From contig JADJQH010000003.1 in the NCBI GenBank assembly GCA_016712865.1, forward strand, positions 122,932 to 186,931: DNA of 64,000 nucleotides. Direction: 5' to 3'. This document shows, in pieces, positions 10,001 to 19,087 of this stretch. A model generated the notes under the pieces. The model was not told the DNA's origin and searched no databases. It was given only the letters and a program-made list of their open reading frames with translations. The first letter of the stretch is position 1; the number at the start of each line of letters is the position of its first letter. The DNA comes from Dokdonella sp. (GTDB taxonomy: Bacteria; Pseudomonadota; Gammaproteobacteria; Xanthomonadales; Rhodanobacteraceae). Position numbers and translations under genes: made by a program.

Positions 10001-10120
10001 CCTTAGGGAAACTCTGAACAAGCACGGAACTCATTCGTCGCGAGCAAGCTCGCTCCCACAAAATCAAGCAATGGTGGGAGCGAGCTTGCTCGCGACAATA
10101 CTTGTTCAGACATTCCCTAG
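10001..10120. repeat. 120-bp palindromic element, copy A
   Basis: The ends CCTTAGGGAAACTCTGAACAAG-like and CTTGTTCAGACATTCCCTAG form imperfect inverted arms. Inside is a long inverted repeat, GTCGCGAGCAAGCTCGCTCC against its complement GGAGCGAGCTTGCTCGCGAC, which closely resembles the REP core known from Pseudomonas. A second copy lies at 43021-43142. The whole unit can fold into one long hairpin. Confidence 0.85.
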
Positions 10121-10141
10121 CACATTTGCCGTCTCTTGCCT

Positions 10142-10161
10142 AGCTGTCAGAACTGACAGCT
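10142..10161. promoter_or_regulatory. lux box (LuxR-family operator)
   Basis: AGCTGTCAGAACTGACAGCT has 9-bp perfect arms (10 bp with the flanking T and A) around a 2-bp centre. It fits the lux/las-rhl box rule of CT-N12-AG. It lies 160 bp downstream of the LuxR stop codon, in the position where a luxI promoter is often found. No protein gene follows on the plus strand before the convergent ubiE, so its regulated transcript is unknown. The sequence match is direct; the regulatory role is inference. Confidence 0.6.
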
Positions 10162-10198
10162 ATCGCAAACACGACTTGGCATGCATGCTTGATCCATG

Positions 10199-10281
10199 TG
10201 AGGGATTCGACCCTCAGCCAAGTCCCCCTGGCCGGGCAAGGGGGGCACGGATCACAGGATGCGGTCCGCCCCTTGCCCGGC
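10199..10281 (+). other. pair of hairpins downstream of the lux box (possible small RNA or luxI remnant region)
   Basis: Two inverted repeats follow the lux box: TGAGGG/CCCTCA around a 6-base loop (10199-10216) and GCCGGGCAAGGGG/CCCCTTGCCCGGC with a 25-base loop (10231-10243 with 10269-10281). No credible reading frame or LuxI-like peptide was found in this stretch. It could be a structured transcript driven from the lux box, or merely another dispersed repeat. Confidence 0.3.
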
Positions 10282-10366
10282 TAATCTCCTGAAACACCCG
10301 GTGCGCCCAGCGCCTCCAGCCGCAGCCGCATGGCAGACGGTTGATCCGCCCCCAAAATTCCGGCTT

Positions 10367-10420
10367 GTAGAGCCGAGCTTGCTCGGCTCGGAGACGACAG
10401 CCGAGCAAGCTCGGCTCTAC
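10367..10420. repeat. GTAG-headed REP pair (inverted)
   Basis: GTAGAGCCGAGCTTGCTCGG and its inverted partner ending CTCGGCTCTAC face each other around a short spacer, the BIME-like arrangement. It lies 9 bp beyond the ubiE stop codon. The same unit recurs in arrays at 44.5, 51.3, 52.6 and 56.6-57.0 kb. Confidence 0.9.
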
Positions 10421-10429
10421 AACGGATAC

Positions 10430-11179
10430 CTACACGCGGTAGCCGCGATGGATGGCCACGATGCCGGCGGAAAGATTGCGCACATCGACACGGGCAAACC
10501 CTGCCGTTTCCATCATCGTCTTCAAGGCCGCCTGGTCCGGGTGCTTGCGGATCGACTCGGCCAGGTAGCGGTAGCTGGCTTCATCACCGGCAATGATCCG
10601 ACCCAGCCGTGGCAACACGGAAAAGGAATGAAAGTCGTAGAGCGGACGCAACCACGGCGCGCGCACGCTGGAAAACTCCAGCACCAGCGCACGGCCACCG
10701 GGTTTGAGCACGCGATGGATCTCGGCCAGGGCACGTTCCTTGCGGGTGACATTGCGCAAGCCGAAGGCCATGGTCACGCAATCGAAACGACCATCCGCAA
10801 ACGGCAATGCTTCGGCATCCAGTTGGCAATAGTCGATGCCGCGCACGAGGCCGCGATCGGTCAGCCGATCCCGGCCAACCCTCAGCATGGCGTTGTTGAT
10901 GTCGCCGATCACCACCTGCCCGCGTTCGCCAACCCGATCGTGCAGGAGGCTGGCAATGTCGCCGGTACCACCGGCCAGATCGAGCACCTGATCGCCGCTG
11001 CGCACCCCGCTGGTGGCGACAAAATGTCGTTTCCACAGGCGATGGACGCCAAACGACATGAGGTCGTTCATCACGTCGTAGTTGCGCGCCACCGAGCTGA
11101 ACACTTCACCGACCAGCCTGGCCTTGTCGTCCTGCGCAACTTCGCGGAATCCGAAATGGGTCGAATCGGGTTTGTTCAT
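10430..11179 (-). CDS. ubiE: ubiquinone/menaquinone C-methyltransferase UbiE
   Basis: A 249-residue SAM-dependent C-methyltransferase that methylates the benzoquinone ring in ubiquinone synthesis (and demethylmenaquinone where that is made). The N-terminus (THFGFREV), '[19 protein letters not shown]', the SAM-binding LDLAGGTGD and the '[11 protein letters not shown]' motif are characteristic of UbiE/Coq5. ATG at 11179 matches the E. coli N-terminus and has GGAG just upstream; a GTG at 11224 would overlap the preceding gene and add 15 non-conserved residues. It is 28 bp after the ankyrin-repeat gene and probably cotranscribed with it. Other ubi genes are not nearby. Confidence 0.97.
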   Translation of the reverse strand: MNKPDSTHFGFREVAQDDKARLVGEVFSSVARNYDVMNDLMSFGVHRLWKRHFVATSGVRSGDQVLDLAGGTGDIASLLHDRVGERGQVVIGDINNAMLRVGRDRLTDRGLVRGIDYCQLDAEALPFADGRFDCVTMAFGLRNVTRKERALAEIHRVLKPGGRALVLEFSSVRAPWLRPLYDFHSFSVLPRLGRIIAGDEASYRYLAESIRKHPDQAALKTMMETAGFARVDVRNLSAGIVAIHRGYRV

Positions 11180-11207
11180 GGTCTCCGCGTCCGGCGTACC
11201 TGTATCG

Positions 11208-14200
11208 TCAATTGTCGCTGACACGCTTGCGCAATGTCAGGCGTGGTCCCGGCACGCTCGGTCGCACCACGCCAAGTTCGGCTGCCACATCGACGTAGCC
11301 GAGCAGGGCGGCGATGTCGCCGGCCGTGCGGCCGAGCGTATCAAGCTGGTCCAGCGCTGCGCCGCGGGACTTGAGCATGCGCACCACACCGAGCAGGCCG
11401 TGCATGGCGCAGCAGTGCAAGGGGCTGACACCACGACTGTCGCGCCGATCGATGGCCGCTCCCTTGTCCAGCAACACGCCGCAGAGTTGCGCCAGATGGC
11501 CCGCCTCGCATTCCGCTCCGGGTTCGGCGCGCGCGCCCAGCAGGATCAGCAAGGCATCCTGCCCGGATGGATTGAGACTGTCGACGCGGGCGCCGTGGCG
11601 CAGCAGCAGGGCCAGCAATTCGCTCGCAACCGCGGTATCCCGGCTGTCGAAGGAAAACTGGGCGGCTGCATGCAACGCGGTATTGCCGCGCGCATCCACG
11701 GCGTTGGGGTCGGCACCGCGCGTGAGCAGCGGTTCGGCAAGGCGTGGCAACCCGAGTGCCGCGGCAATCATCAGCGGCGTTCCGCCACCCGGCAGGCGCT
11801 GGTCCGGTTCCACGCCTTGTTCAAGCAGGGTACGCACCACGGCTTCGCGCCGCGCGGCAACCGCCGCGGACAGGCAGGTTGCGCCGGAATGCGCGGCAAA
11901 TCCGGGATTGGCGCCGACATCGAGCAGGCGCACCACGAGTGCGGCATAGCCCGAACCTGCGGCACGAATCAATGCGCTCGCGCCCTGGCTGTCGACACTG
12001 TCCACGGCAAAACCCAGGGCGAGCAGCTTGTCGACCGCATCCACATCGCCGGCTGCCGCCGCTGCCGGCAGGTCCGCTGCCACCAGCGCGCGGCCGGGCA
12101 AGCGCCAGCGTGGCCAGTTCAGCCAGTAGTTCAGCTCGCGGTCGGCGCGTGACAGGACGAGGCCCAGCGCCGTTTCGCCACTGGCCGCCGCGCGCTCCGG
12201 ATCTGCGCCGTAGCGGATCAGCAGTTTGACGATTGCGGTGGCGTGGTTCGGTGCGGATTTCAACGCGTAGTGCAAGGGCAAGCGGGCGCGAGTGTCACGC
12301 GCGTTGGGGTCGCTGCCGCGCAGCAGGAGATCCTCGACCAGGGCCGCATGGCCGAGCGCGCAGGCCAGGTGCAGTGGCGTTGCCTCGTTGCCGGCGCGGC
12401 CAAAGCAATCACCCCCGCGTTGCAGAAGTTCACCCGCCAGCTCGCAGAGCGCGCCGTTGTCGGAACCGACTGGCGCCAAGGCGAGCACGCGCGCAAGCAA
12501 GCCGGCGCCACCCACGGAAAATCCGCGTCGCACGAAGTGGATCGCCGCCACAGCCGTGTTCGGCAAGCCTTCAAGCAAGGCATCGGCGAGGGTCTTGCCG
12601 CCACCCACGCGCACATCGCCAGGCAATCCCAAATTCAGGATCCAGTCGCGTGCCGCGCCCAGGTCAGGGTCCTGCAGCCCAAGAAAGATTTGCGCCAGCT
12701 CATGGGCAGGTCGCGCGACCGTGGCCGCACGAAGCTCCTCGACAACCGGCCAGTTGCCGAAGCGCAAGGCATCGAAAAGGCGAGCGGCATCGAGCGGGGT
12801 CTCGGCGAGCTCACCGGCCATGCTGGTCGGCAATTCAACGCCCGGATCGAGCATGGCGACGATGGGCCAGCGCCCGATGGCTGCGGCAAAGTCGACCGCG
12901 CGCCGACCGTCACCGGCAACGAGGGCGCGATCCGCGCCGATATCGAGCAGGGCGCGCACGGCATCCTCGCCACCGGCACGCGAACCGCAGGCGATCATCA
13001 ATGCGCTGCGTCCCAGCGAGTCGACCAGATCCGGATCAACCTTGCGCCGACCCAGGGACTGGATGATGGCAACCGATCCGGAACGCGCGGCTTCCATCAA
13101 GGCATTGGTTCCATTGCGGTCGCGCAAGGCCATTTGCGCACCGGCGCCGAGCAGCACCTCCACCACGGTCTGGTGGCCGGCAAGCGCAGCGGCCATCAGT
13201 GCCGTGCGATCCAGCAGTCCGCGCGCATCCACCTTGTGCTTGCGCTTGAGCAGCAGGCGCACGCCGTCGGCGTCGTCTTCGGCAGTCGAGGCCGCCAGCA
13301 GGATGGCTGGCTGTGCATGTTCGACTTCGGCCAGTGCGCCGCGGTCAAGCAGGAACGTGGCCAGCGTCCAGTTGGCGTTGGCGCAGGCGATTCCGAGCGC
13401 GGTCATGCCATCGCGATTGACGGCATTGATGCGCGTGCCCGCATCCAGCAGCAAGGCGGCAACGATGGGTTCGCTACACAAGGCCGCGTGATGCAACGGC
13501 GTGTTGAGAGCGGCATCGACCACATCCGGGTCCGCGCCATTGGCGAGCAGGGTCATGACGGCTTCCGGGCGTCCCTGCAAGCTGTCGCGACTGGCGGCAA
13601 GAAGTGGCGACAAACCCGAATGACCGTGATTGAGATCCACGCCCCTGCCGATCAAGGCCCGCAACAGGCGCAGGTCCGGCAGCAGCACGGCATGAATGAG
13701 CGCGCTGCGCTGGTCACGGTCATCGGCCAGTGGCGCCGCTTCGGGATTGGCTCCACGCTCCAGCGCAGCAAGGGCAAGTTCGACATTGCCGGAACGCGCG
13801 GCGGCAAGCAGGGCGACGCTGGCATCGAACACGCCGAGGTCGGCGACGAGCACGGGCGCTGGAGACTCCGTTTCCGCGATTTCCCTGCGTGACCCGGACC
13901 TGCGCACCCGCGCATCCAGTGCAATGGCACTCATGCAGCGCGTGACCAGCACCAGGCTGGCCAAGGGCACCAGCACCAGTGCGTAGAGAACCGCTGCCGA
14001 CAGGCGCATCTCGAAGGAGAATGCGGGCAGGAAAAGCGCGATCACCAACGCGCCCGCGCAAACCAGGAACATGGCCAGCGAGGACAGCATGCCGTGACTG
14101 AAGAACAGCTCGTGCTCGTCGGTGAGTTGCAGCGCCGATGCGAAGCTGCGTCGCAGAACCGCGCCTGGCGATGCCGCCTCGGCATGCACCTCGTCCACGA

Positions 14201-14606
14201 TCAGCGGCCATGTCAACGCCGGCCAAATGCGCCATGGAACCAGCAGGGCAACGAGCAGCGCAGCGGAAAGCAGCAAGGCGCCGAGCAAGGACGGTTCATC
14301 CAGCAGCCACCAAACCGGACCGGCGAGCACGAGGGCCATGAACGATGTGTGCAGTACCAGCATGAAGAAGCTGACGGAGCCACGACGGATAACGCTGCGC
14401 AGGAAATCACGCTCCATGGCAAAACCGATTCCGGCACAGATGGCGGTGAGCATCCATGCGCTGCCCGCCAGCAAGGCCAGCACCACAACCGGATGCGCGC
14501 TGAGCAGGCTGGTGGCATAGAGCGCAAGCGCCGGAATGAAACTGAGCAAGCCGGCCAGCAGCGAGCGACGGTGCGGCGCAGGTGTTTGCGGGGATTCCTC
14601 GACCAT
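11208..14606 (-). CDS. membrane-anchored ankyrin-repeat protein
   Basis: This protein of about 1132 residues has an N-terminal membrane region of roughly 220 residues with several hydrophobic segments (for instance [60 protein letters not shown]). A long soluble part follows, built mostly of ankyrin repeats ('[20 protein letters not shown]', '[20 protein letters not shown]', '[20 protein letters not shown]'). Ankyrin repeats bind proteins, so a cytoplasmic scaffold at the inner membrane is plausible; the partner is unknown. ATG at 14606 is preferred to TTG at 14612. No catalytic domain was recognised. It is followed by ubiE after 28 bp, which may be only a shared transcript. Confidence 0.88.
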   Translation of the reverse strand: MVEESPQTPAPHRRSLLAGLLSFIPALALYATSLLSAHPVVVLALLAGSAWMLTAICAGIGFAMERDFLRSVIRRGSVSFFMLVLHTSFMALVLAGPVWWLLDEPSLLGALLLSAALLVALLVPWRIWPALTWPLIVDEVHAEAASPGAVLRRSFASALQLTDEHELFFSHGMLSSLAMFLVCAGALVIALFLPAFSFEMRLSAAVLYALVLVPLASLVLVTRCMSAIALDARVRRSGSRREIAETESPAPVLVADLGVFDASVALLAAARSGNVELALAALERGANPEAAPLADDRDQRSALIHAVLLPDLRLLRALIGRGVDLNHGHSGLSPLLAASRDSLQGRPEAVMTLLANGADPDVVDAALNTPLHHAALCSEPIVAALLLDAGTRINAVNRDGMTALGIACANANWTLATFLLDRGALAEVEHAQPAILLAASTAEDDADGVRLLLKRKHKVDARGLLDRTALMAAALAGHQTVVEVLLGAGAQMALRDRNGTNALMEAARSGSVAIIQSLGRRKVDPDLVDSLGRSALMIACGSRAGGEDAVRALLDIGADRALVAGDGRRAVDFAAAIGRWPIVAMLDPGVELPTSMAGELAETPLDAARLFDALRFGNWPVVEELRAATVARPAHELAQIFLGLQDPDLGAARDWILNLGLPGDVRVGGGKTLADALLEGLPNTAVAAIHFVRRGFSVGGAGLLARVLALAPVGSDNGALCELAGELLQRGGDCFGRAGNEATPLHLACALGHAALVEDLLLRGSDPNARDTRARLPLHYALKSAPNHATAIVKLLIRYGADPERAAASGETALGLVLSRADRELNYWLNWPRWRLPGRALVAADLPAAAAAGDVDAVDKLLALGFAVDSVDSQGASALIRAAGSGYAALVVRLLDVGANPGFAAHSGATCLSAAVAARREAVVRTLLEQGVEPDQRLPGGGTPLMIAAALGLPRLAEPLLTRGADPNAVDARGNTALHAAAQFSFDSRDTAVASELLALLLRHGARVDSLNPSGQDALLILLGARAEPGAECEAGHLAQLCGVLLDKGAAIDRRDSRGVSPLHCCAMHGLLGVVRMLKSRGAALDQLDTLGRTAGDIAALLGYVDVAAELGVVRPSVPGPRLTLRKRVSDN

Positions 14607-14674
14607 GCTCAACCGGACAACAGGGGAAATCGCGACGCCCGCAGTATATCGACGTCCGAACCCCTTGCGCCGGA

Positions 14675-14923
14675 TCAGTCGACCGCGCTCTCGAGCACGG
14701 GAGGAAATTGCAGGTGATAGCCTTGCGCCACCAGGTTGGCCATGACCACCTCGACGTTTTCGCGTGCCAGCTTGCGCGTGGGCGAAAGCTCGATCTCGAT
14801 GACGAACACGAGTTCACCGAACTGCGTGCGCAGGGCGTCCGGCATCAGCTCGAACGCATCCTGTGCGCGCAGGAACACGTAGGTATCCGCCTTGCGCAGG
14901 CTCTTGTAGACGAAACACTGCAT
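14675..14923 (-). CDS. YcgL domain protein
   Basis: An 82-residue protein with the compact YcgL fold signature: an N-terminal 'MQCFVYKSLRKADTYVFL', a central 'LRTQFGELVFVIEIELSP' and a C-terminal 'VMANLVAQGYHLQFPPV'. The family is common in gammaproteobacteria and of unknown biochemical role. Length matches the family core (about 80-100 residues). It lies upstream of the ankyrin gene in the same direction, about 70 bp apart, and downstream of the tricorn-like protease gene. Confidence 0.9.
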   Translation of the reverse strand: MQCFVYKSLRKADTYVFLRAQDAFELMPDALRTQFGELVFVIEIELSPTRKLARENVEVVMANLVAQGYHLQFPPVLESAVD

Positions 14924-14971
14924 GGCGGCACGCTCCGGGCGCGAGTCAGGGCCACGCAGGATAGCGCAGCC

Positions 14972-17900
14972 TCAGGGTTTCGTTGGTGCTCCGAAGTCGC
15001 TCGGTGCCGGTGGCGCAACAACTCTTGCACGCGGATTTGGACCCAGCTCGGTCAACAGCAAGTCCACGGCCTTCTCGACACTGGGATCGTGGCCGGCAGC
15101 GATTTGATCGGGCCGGTCGATCACCTCGATGTCGGGACTGACGCCTTCGTTCTCGACGGCCCAATGACCGTCCGTATCGAGGAAACGGAAGGTCGCAGCC
15201 AGCAGGACGCCGCCATCGGCCAGCGAAGGATTGCCGGAAATGCCGATCAGGCCGCCCCAGGTGCGCGTGCCGATCAGCTTGCCGAGGCCCAGCTTGCGGA
15301 AGTAGTACGGCAGGGCATCGCCGCCGGAGCTGGACAGCCCGTTGATCAACATGGCCTTGGGCCCGTTGTGCGAAAGCATGGGCGTGGCCTGCGGATCCAG
15401 CCCGCGCCGCTTCCAGTAGTTGAGTGGCTTGCGCGCCAGCAGTTCGATCATGCGATCGGGAATGAAGCCGCCGCCGTTGTAGCGATCATCGATGATCAGG
15501 GCTTCCTTGTCGGCGTAGGCAAGCATGCCCTTGAACAATTCGCGATTGCCATCCACGGCGGTATTGGGCAGATGGATGTAGCCGATGCGCCCGCCGGAGA
15601 GACGATCCACCATGGCCCGGCGCTCGCCCACCCACTGCGTGTAACGAAGCTCCTGCTCGGACGTCAGGGTTCCCACGCGCACTTCGCGGCTACCCTCGCT
15701 GCTTGCACGCGCATTGACGCGCAGGCTTACCTTTTGCCCACCCTTGCCTTGCAGCAACTGGTAGAAATTCCTGACCGTGCGCGCATCGACGCCATCCACG
15801 GCAAGGATGAAATCCCCCGCTCGCACCTGCACGCCGGGTTCCGCCAAGGGCGAACGCTGGCCTTCATCCTGGCTTGCGCCCGGGAAAATCCGCTCGACGC
15901 GGAAATAGCCGCTGGCATCGGCCACGATCTCGGCACCGAGCAGGCCGCCTGGCGTGCGCTCGACGTTCGACTCGTCGCCCTGCTGCACGTAGACATGGCC
16001 GGATTGCACTTCACCAACCAGCTCCTGGAACAGGTAATCCAGGTCCTGGCGCGTGGTGACGTAATCGACGAGGGGCGCATAGCGCGCGCGCACCGCATTC
16101 CAGCGCTCGATGCCACCGTGCACGCCGGGGTCATAGAACCAGTCGCGCAGGATGCGCCAGCCATCGGTGAATTCCTGGCGCCATTCACGCGGCGGATCGA
16201 TCAACAGCTTCATCCGCGACAGGTCGAGGGCGGACTTGGCCAGATCCTGATCGGGCTTGGTTTCGATACGCGAAAACTTGTCGCCTGCGCGAGCCAGCAC
16301 CTTGCTGCCATCCGCCGCCAGGCGATAGTCCGACAAGCCCTTGGCCAGGGTGGTGTCCTTGTCTGCATCCAGTGCCAGCATGCGCAGCTCGAAGGCACCA
16401 TCGTCGCGACCCCCATCGCCTGCCCCGTAGAACACCGCATCGGCGCTGGCCTGAAGACTGCGATAGTTGCCGCTTGCGGCGTTCATGACCTGCTCGCGGC
16501 CGATCATGCCCGCAAGATCCATGCGGATGCTCGGCGTTGTCGCGGCCGCCGGCTTGTCCTTTGCTTCGCCTGCGCTGTCGGCATCTGCATCGGCATACAG
16601 GAAGGGCCCTTGTGCCGACAGGCTCAGCGCGTAGATTCGTGTTGCGTCCACGTACAGGTAGTTCTGTTCGAAGGCGCTGAACTGCAGGTTGAAATCGCGA
16701 TTGGAAAGGAAGTAGAGACGACGACCCTTGGGATCGAACACCGGATTGAATGCGGAGGAGGTCGCTTCGGTGGCAGCCGTTCGCGAACCATCCTTGAGCG
16801 AGTACAGCCAGATCCGGGTCAGGCCGTTGTCGCTCGTCAGGGTGTAGGCCAGCCACTGGCCGTCGGGTGACCAGGTGTATTCGGTGATGTCGTCATTGCG
16901 GCTGCTGTCGACCTCGCGCGTGCGTCCACTATCCACATCGACGATGCGCAGGCGCTGACGCTTGTCGGCATAGGCGAGGTGTTTTCCATCCGGCGAGAAC
17001 TGCGGAGCAAATCGCCATACGTCGCCATCGCGGGTGAGTTGCCTGGACTTGCCGCCGGCAATGTCCGCGAGATAAATCTCGTACTCACCGCTGGCGTCGG
17101 ACAGATAGGCAAGCGTGCGGCCATCCGCTGAAAGATCCACGCCCAGTTCGCGTGCATCCGGCGTTTGCGAGAGATTGCGCACGTCCAGCTCATTGCCGCT
17201 GACGCGGAACAGTTCGCCGCGTGCCGCAAACAACAGGGTGTTGCCGGAGGCATCGAGGTCAAAGGATTCGGTCTGTCCGACCACCTCCTTCCAGGTCGGC
17301 AGGCGCTGCGGAGAATCCCCGCTGACGCGGATCGGCACGCGCGTGGCTTGCGCCGATGCCGGATCGAAGCGCCAGATCGCACCGCCATTCTCGAAGACGA
17401 TGGCGTCCTTGCCCGCACTTGGCCACAACACGTCGAAATCGGTGAACCAGGTGAGCTGGCGTGCCTCGCCACCTTCGGGCGATACCGCAAACAGGTTCAT
17501 CGTGTGGTTGCGGTCGGACGTGAAATAGATCGTGTCGCCAACCCAGGTCGGCTGGCTGTCCGAAGCCGGGTTGTCGGTCAGGCGCCGTGCACTGTTGTTG
17601 GTGAGGTCGAAGGTCCAGACATCCTGCGCGCGGCCACCGCGATAGCGCTTCCAGCTGCGGAACTCGCGGTCGATCGGCGTGTACACAAAGCGCTTGCCGT
17701 CCGGCGAAAGCATGCCACCGCCGGTTTCCGGAACCGCCAGCGGGGTTTCCATGCCACCGGCCACTGGCACGAGATACGGGCGTCCGCCGCGGTCATCGGT
17801 TGCCACCCGGTTGGCACGCACCAGCACGTTGGCACCGTCCACAGTCCAGTCGAGCACGCGGTAGTCGGTGCCGCCGCGCACCGGCTGACGACCGATGTCG

Positions 17901-18223
17901 TTGTACCAGGTGAGCTGGCGGGGCTCTCCGCCAGCGGTGGGCATGACATAAACCTGGCGGGTGCCGTCGTATTCGGCGGAGAAGGCGATGGAACGGCAAT
18001 CGGGCGAGAACTTCGGATACAGCTCTTGCCCCGCGTGCGTGGTCAGGTGCATGGCCGTGCCGCCACTGGCCGGCACGGTGTAGATGTCGCCGCCCTTGAC
18101 GAAGGCGATGGTGTCCGCGCAGATGTCGGGAAAGCGCAGCACGCGCGATTCCGTCGCAGTCTGGGCAAGTGTCATGCCCGAGGCCATGAGGCCCGGCAGC
18201 GCAAGCAAAAGGATTGGACGCAT
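14972..18223 (-). CDS. tricorn-like S41 peptidase with TolB-type propeller and PDZ domain (copy 2)
   Basis: A 1083-residue exported protease with the same plan as the protein at 3476-6784. ATG at 18223 follows GCGGAG and opens a signal peptide (MRPILLLALPGLMASGMTLA). Propeller repeats are clear ('LYPKFSPDCRSIAFSAEYD', 'FAPQFSPDGKHLAYADKR'). A PDZ domain follows ('VRAGDFILAVDGVDART'), then the S41 core with IIDDRYNGGGF and the active-site serine cluster SSSGGDALPYYF (Ser964-966). VQSGHVYV probably carries the catalytic His. It should cleave peptides or unfolded proteins in the periplasm. It differs from copy 1 in much of the propeller, so the two are old paralogues rather than a recent duplication. 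Confidence 0.93.
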   Translation of the reverse strand: MRPILLLALPGLMASGMTLAQTATESRVLRFPDICADTIAFVKGGDIYTVPASGGTAMHLTTHAGQELYPKFSPDCRSIAFSAEYDGTRQVYVMPTAGGEPRQLTWYNDIGRQPVRGGTDYRVLDWTVDGANVLVRANRVATDDRGGRPYLVPVAGGMETPLAVPETGGGMLSPDGKRFVYTPIDREFRSWKRYRGGRAQDVWTFDLTNNSARRLTDNPASDSQPTWVGDTIYFTSDRNHTMNLFAVSPEGGEARQLTWFTDFDVLWPSAGKDAIVFENGGAIWRFDPASAQATRVPIRVSGDSPQRLPTWKEVVGQTESFDLDASGNTLLFAARGELFRVSGNELDVRNLSQTPDARELGVDLSADGRTLAYLSDASGEYEIYLADIAGGKSRQLTRDGDVWRFAPQFSPDGKHLAYADKRQRLRIVDVDSGRTREVDSSRNDDITEYTWSPDGQWLAYTLTSDNGLTRIWLYSLKDGSRTAATEATSSAFNPVFDPKGRRLYFLSNRDFNLQFSAFEQNYLYVDATRIYALSLSAQGPFLYADADADSAGEAKDKPAAATTPSIRMDLAGMIGREQVMNAASGNYRSLQASADAVFYGAGDGGRDDGAFELRMLALDADKDTTLAKGLSDYRLAADGSKVLARAGDKFSRIETKPDQDLAKSALDLSRMKLLIDPPREWRQEFTDGWRILRDWFYDPGVHGGIERWNAVRARYAPLVDYVTTRQDLDYLFQELVGEVQSGHVYVQQGDESNVERTPGGLLGAEIVADASGYFRVERIFPGASQDEGQRSPLAEPGVQVRAGDFILAVDGVDARTVRNFYQLLQGKGGQKVSLRVNARASSEGSREVRVGTLTSEQELRYTQWVGERRAMVDRLSGGRIGYIHLPNTAVDGNRELFKGMLAYADKEALIIDDRYNGGGFIPDRMIELLARKPLNYWKRRGLDPQATPMLSHNGPKAMLINGLSSSGGDALPYYFRKLGLGKLIGTRTWGGLIGISGNPSLADGGVLLAATFRFLDTDGHWAVENEGVSPDIEVIDRPDQIAAGHDPSVEKAVDLLLTELGPNPRARVVAPPAPSDFGAPTKP

Positions 18224-18320
18224 CGGAAACTCCGCATTCCCCTGAGGATGCGTGGATTCTAGCCTGTCGTGCCCACCCCTCCGCCTGCCGAAAGGCATGC
18301 GCGGCTACCGCGCACTGGCG

Positions 18321-18995
18321 TCAATGCGCAGAAACGGCCTGCTTCATGGCCGCGATCACCGCGGCATAGTCGGCCTGGCCGAAGATGGCGGAACCGGCAA
18401 CGAAGGTGTCGGCACCGGCGCGCGCAATCTCGGCGATGTTGTCGACCTTCACGCCACCGTCGACTTCCAGGCGAATGTCGCGACCGCTGCGGTCGATCAT
18501 CCCGCGCACCCGCCGCAGCTTGTCCAGCGCCGAGGGAATGAATTGCTGGCCGCCAAAACCAGGGTTGACCGACATGATCAGCACCAGATCGAGCTCATCG
18601 AGCACGTGGTCGAGATAATCCAGCGGCGTGGCCGGATTGAACACCAAGCCCGCCTTGCACCCGCTGGCATGGATCAGCTGGATGGTGCGGTGAACATGTT
18701 CGGATGCTTCCGGATGAAAGCTGATCAGGCTGGCGCCGGCCTTGGCGAAATCCGGAATGATGCGATCCACCGGCTTGACCATCAGGTGCACGTCGATGGG
18801 TGCGCTGACACCGTGCTTGCGCAGCGCTTCGCAAACCAGCGGGCCGATGGTCAGGTTCGGCACGTAGTGGTTGTCCATCACATCGAAATGCACCCATTCG
18901 GCCCCGGCCGCGATGACGGCATCGACTTCCTCGCCGAGACGGGCAAAGTTTGCTGAGAGGATGGACGGTGCAATGACGCAGCTTGATCTGGACAT
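18321..18995 (-). CDS. rpe: ribulose-phosphate 3-epimerase
   Basis: A 224-residue TIM-barrel enzyme that interconverts ribulose 5-phosphate and xylulose 5-phosphate in the pentose phosphate pathway. The motifs are complete: [16 protein letters not shown] at the N-terminus with the active-site Ser, WVHFDVMD with metal-binding His and Asp, DVHLMV, '[13 protein letters not shown]' and the C-terminal catalytic LEVDGGV. Length is typical. ATG at 18995 gives the canonical N-terminus. It lies 97 bp before the tricorn-like gene in the same direction. Confidence 0.98.
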   Translation of the reverse strand: MSRSSCVIAPSILSANFARLGEEVDAVIAAGAEWVHFDVMDNHYVPNLTIGPLVCEALRKHGVSAPIDVHLMVKPVDRIIPDFAKAGASLISFHPEASEHVHRTIQLIHASGCKAGLVFNPATPLDYLDHVLDELDLVLIMSVNPGFGGQQFIPSALDKLRRVRGMIDRSGRDIRLEVDGGVKVDNIAEIARAGADTFVAGSAIFGQADYAAVIAAMKQAVSAH

Positions 18996-19087
18996 GACGG
19001 GCTCGAGGGCAATCGGTCAGGAGTGCATGCTGGTCGAACCCGTCGCCCACGGCAAGCACCCATCGCCCATCCAATCGCCGAGCGAGA

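Noticed and set aside
14582-16870. 762-residue plus-strand open frame
   Set aside because: It runs opposite the YcgL gene and the C-terminal part of the tricorn-like protease, which have clear motifs in the minus strand.
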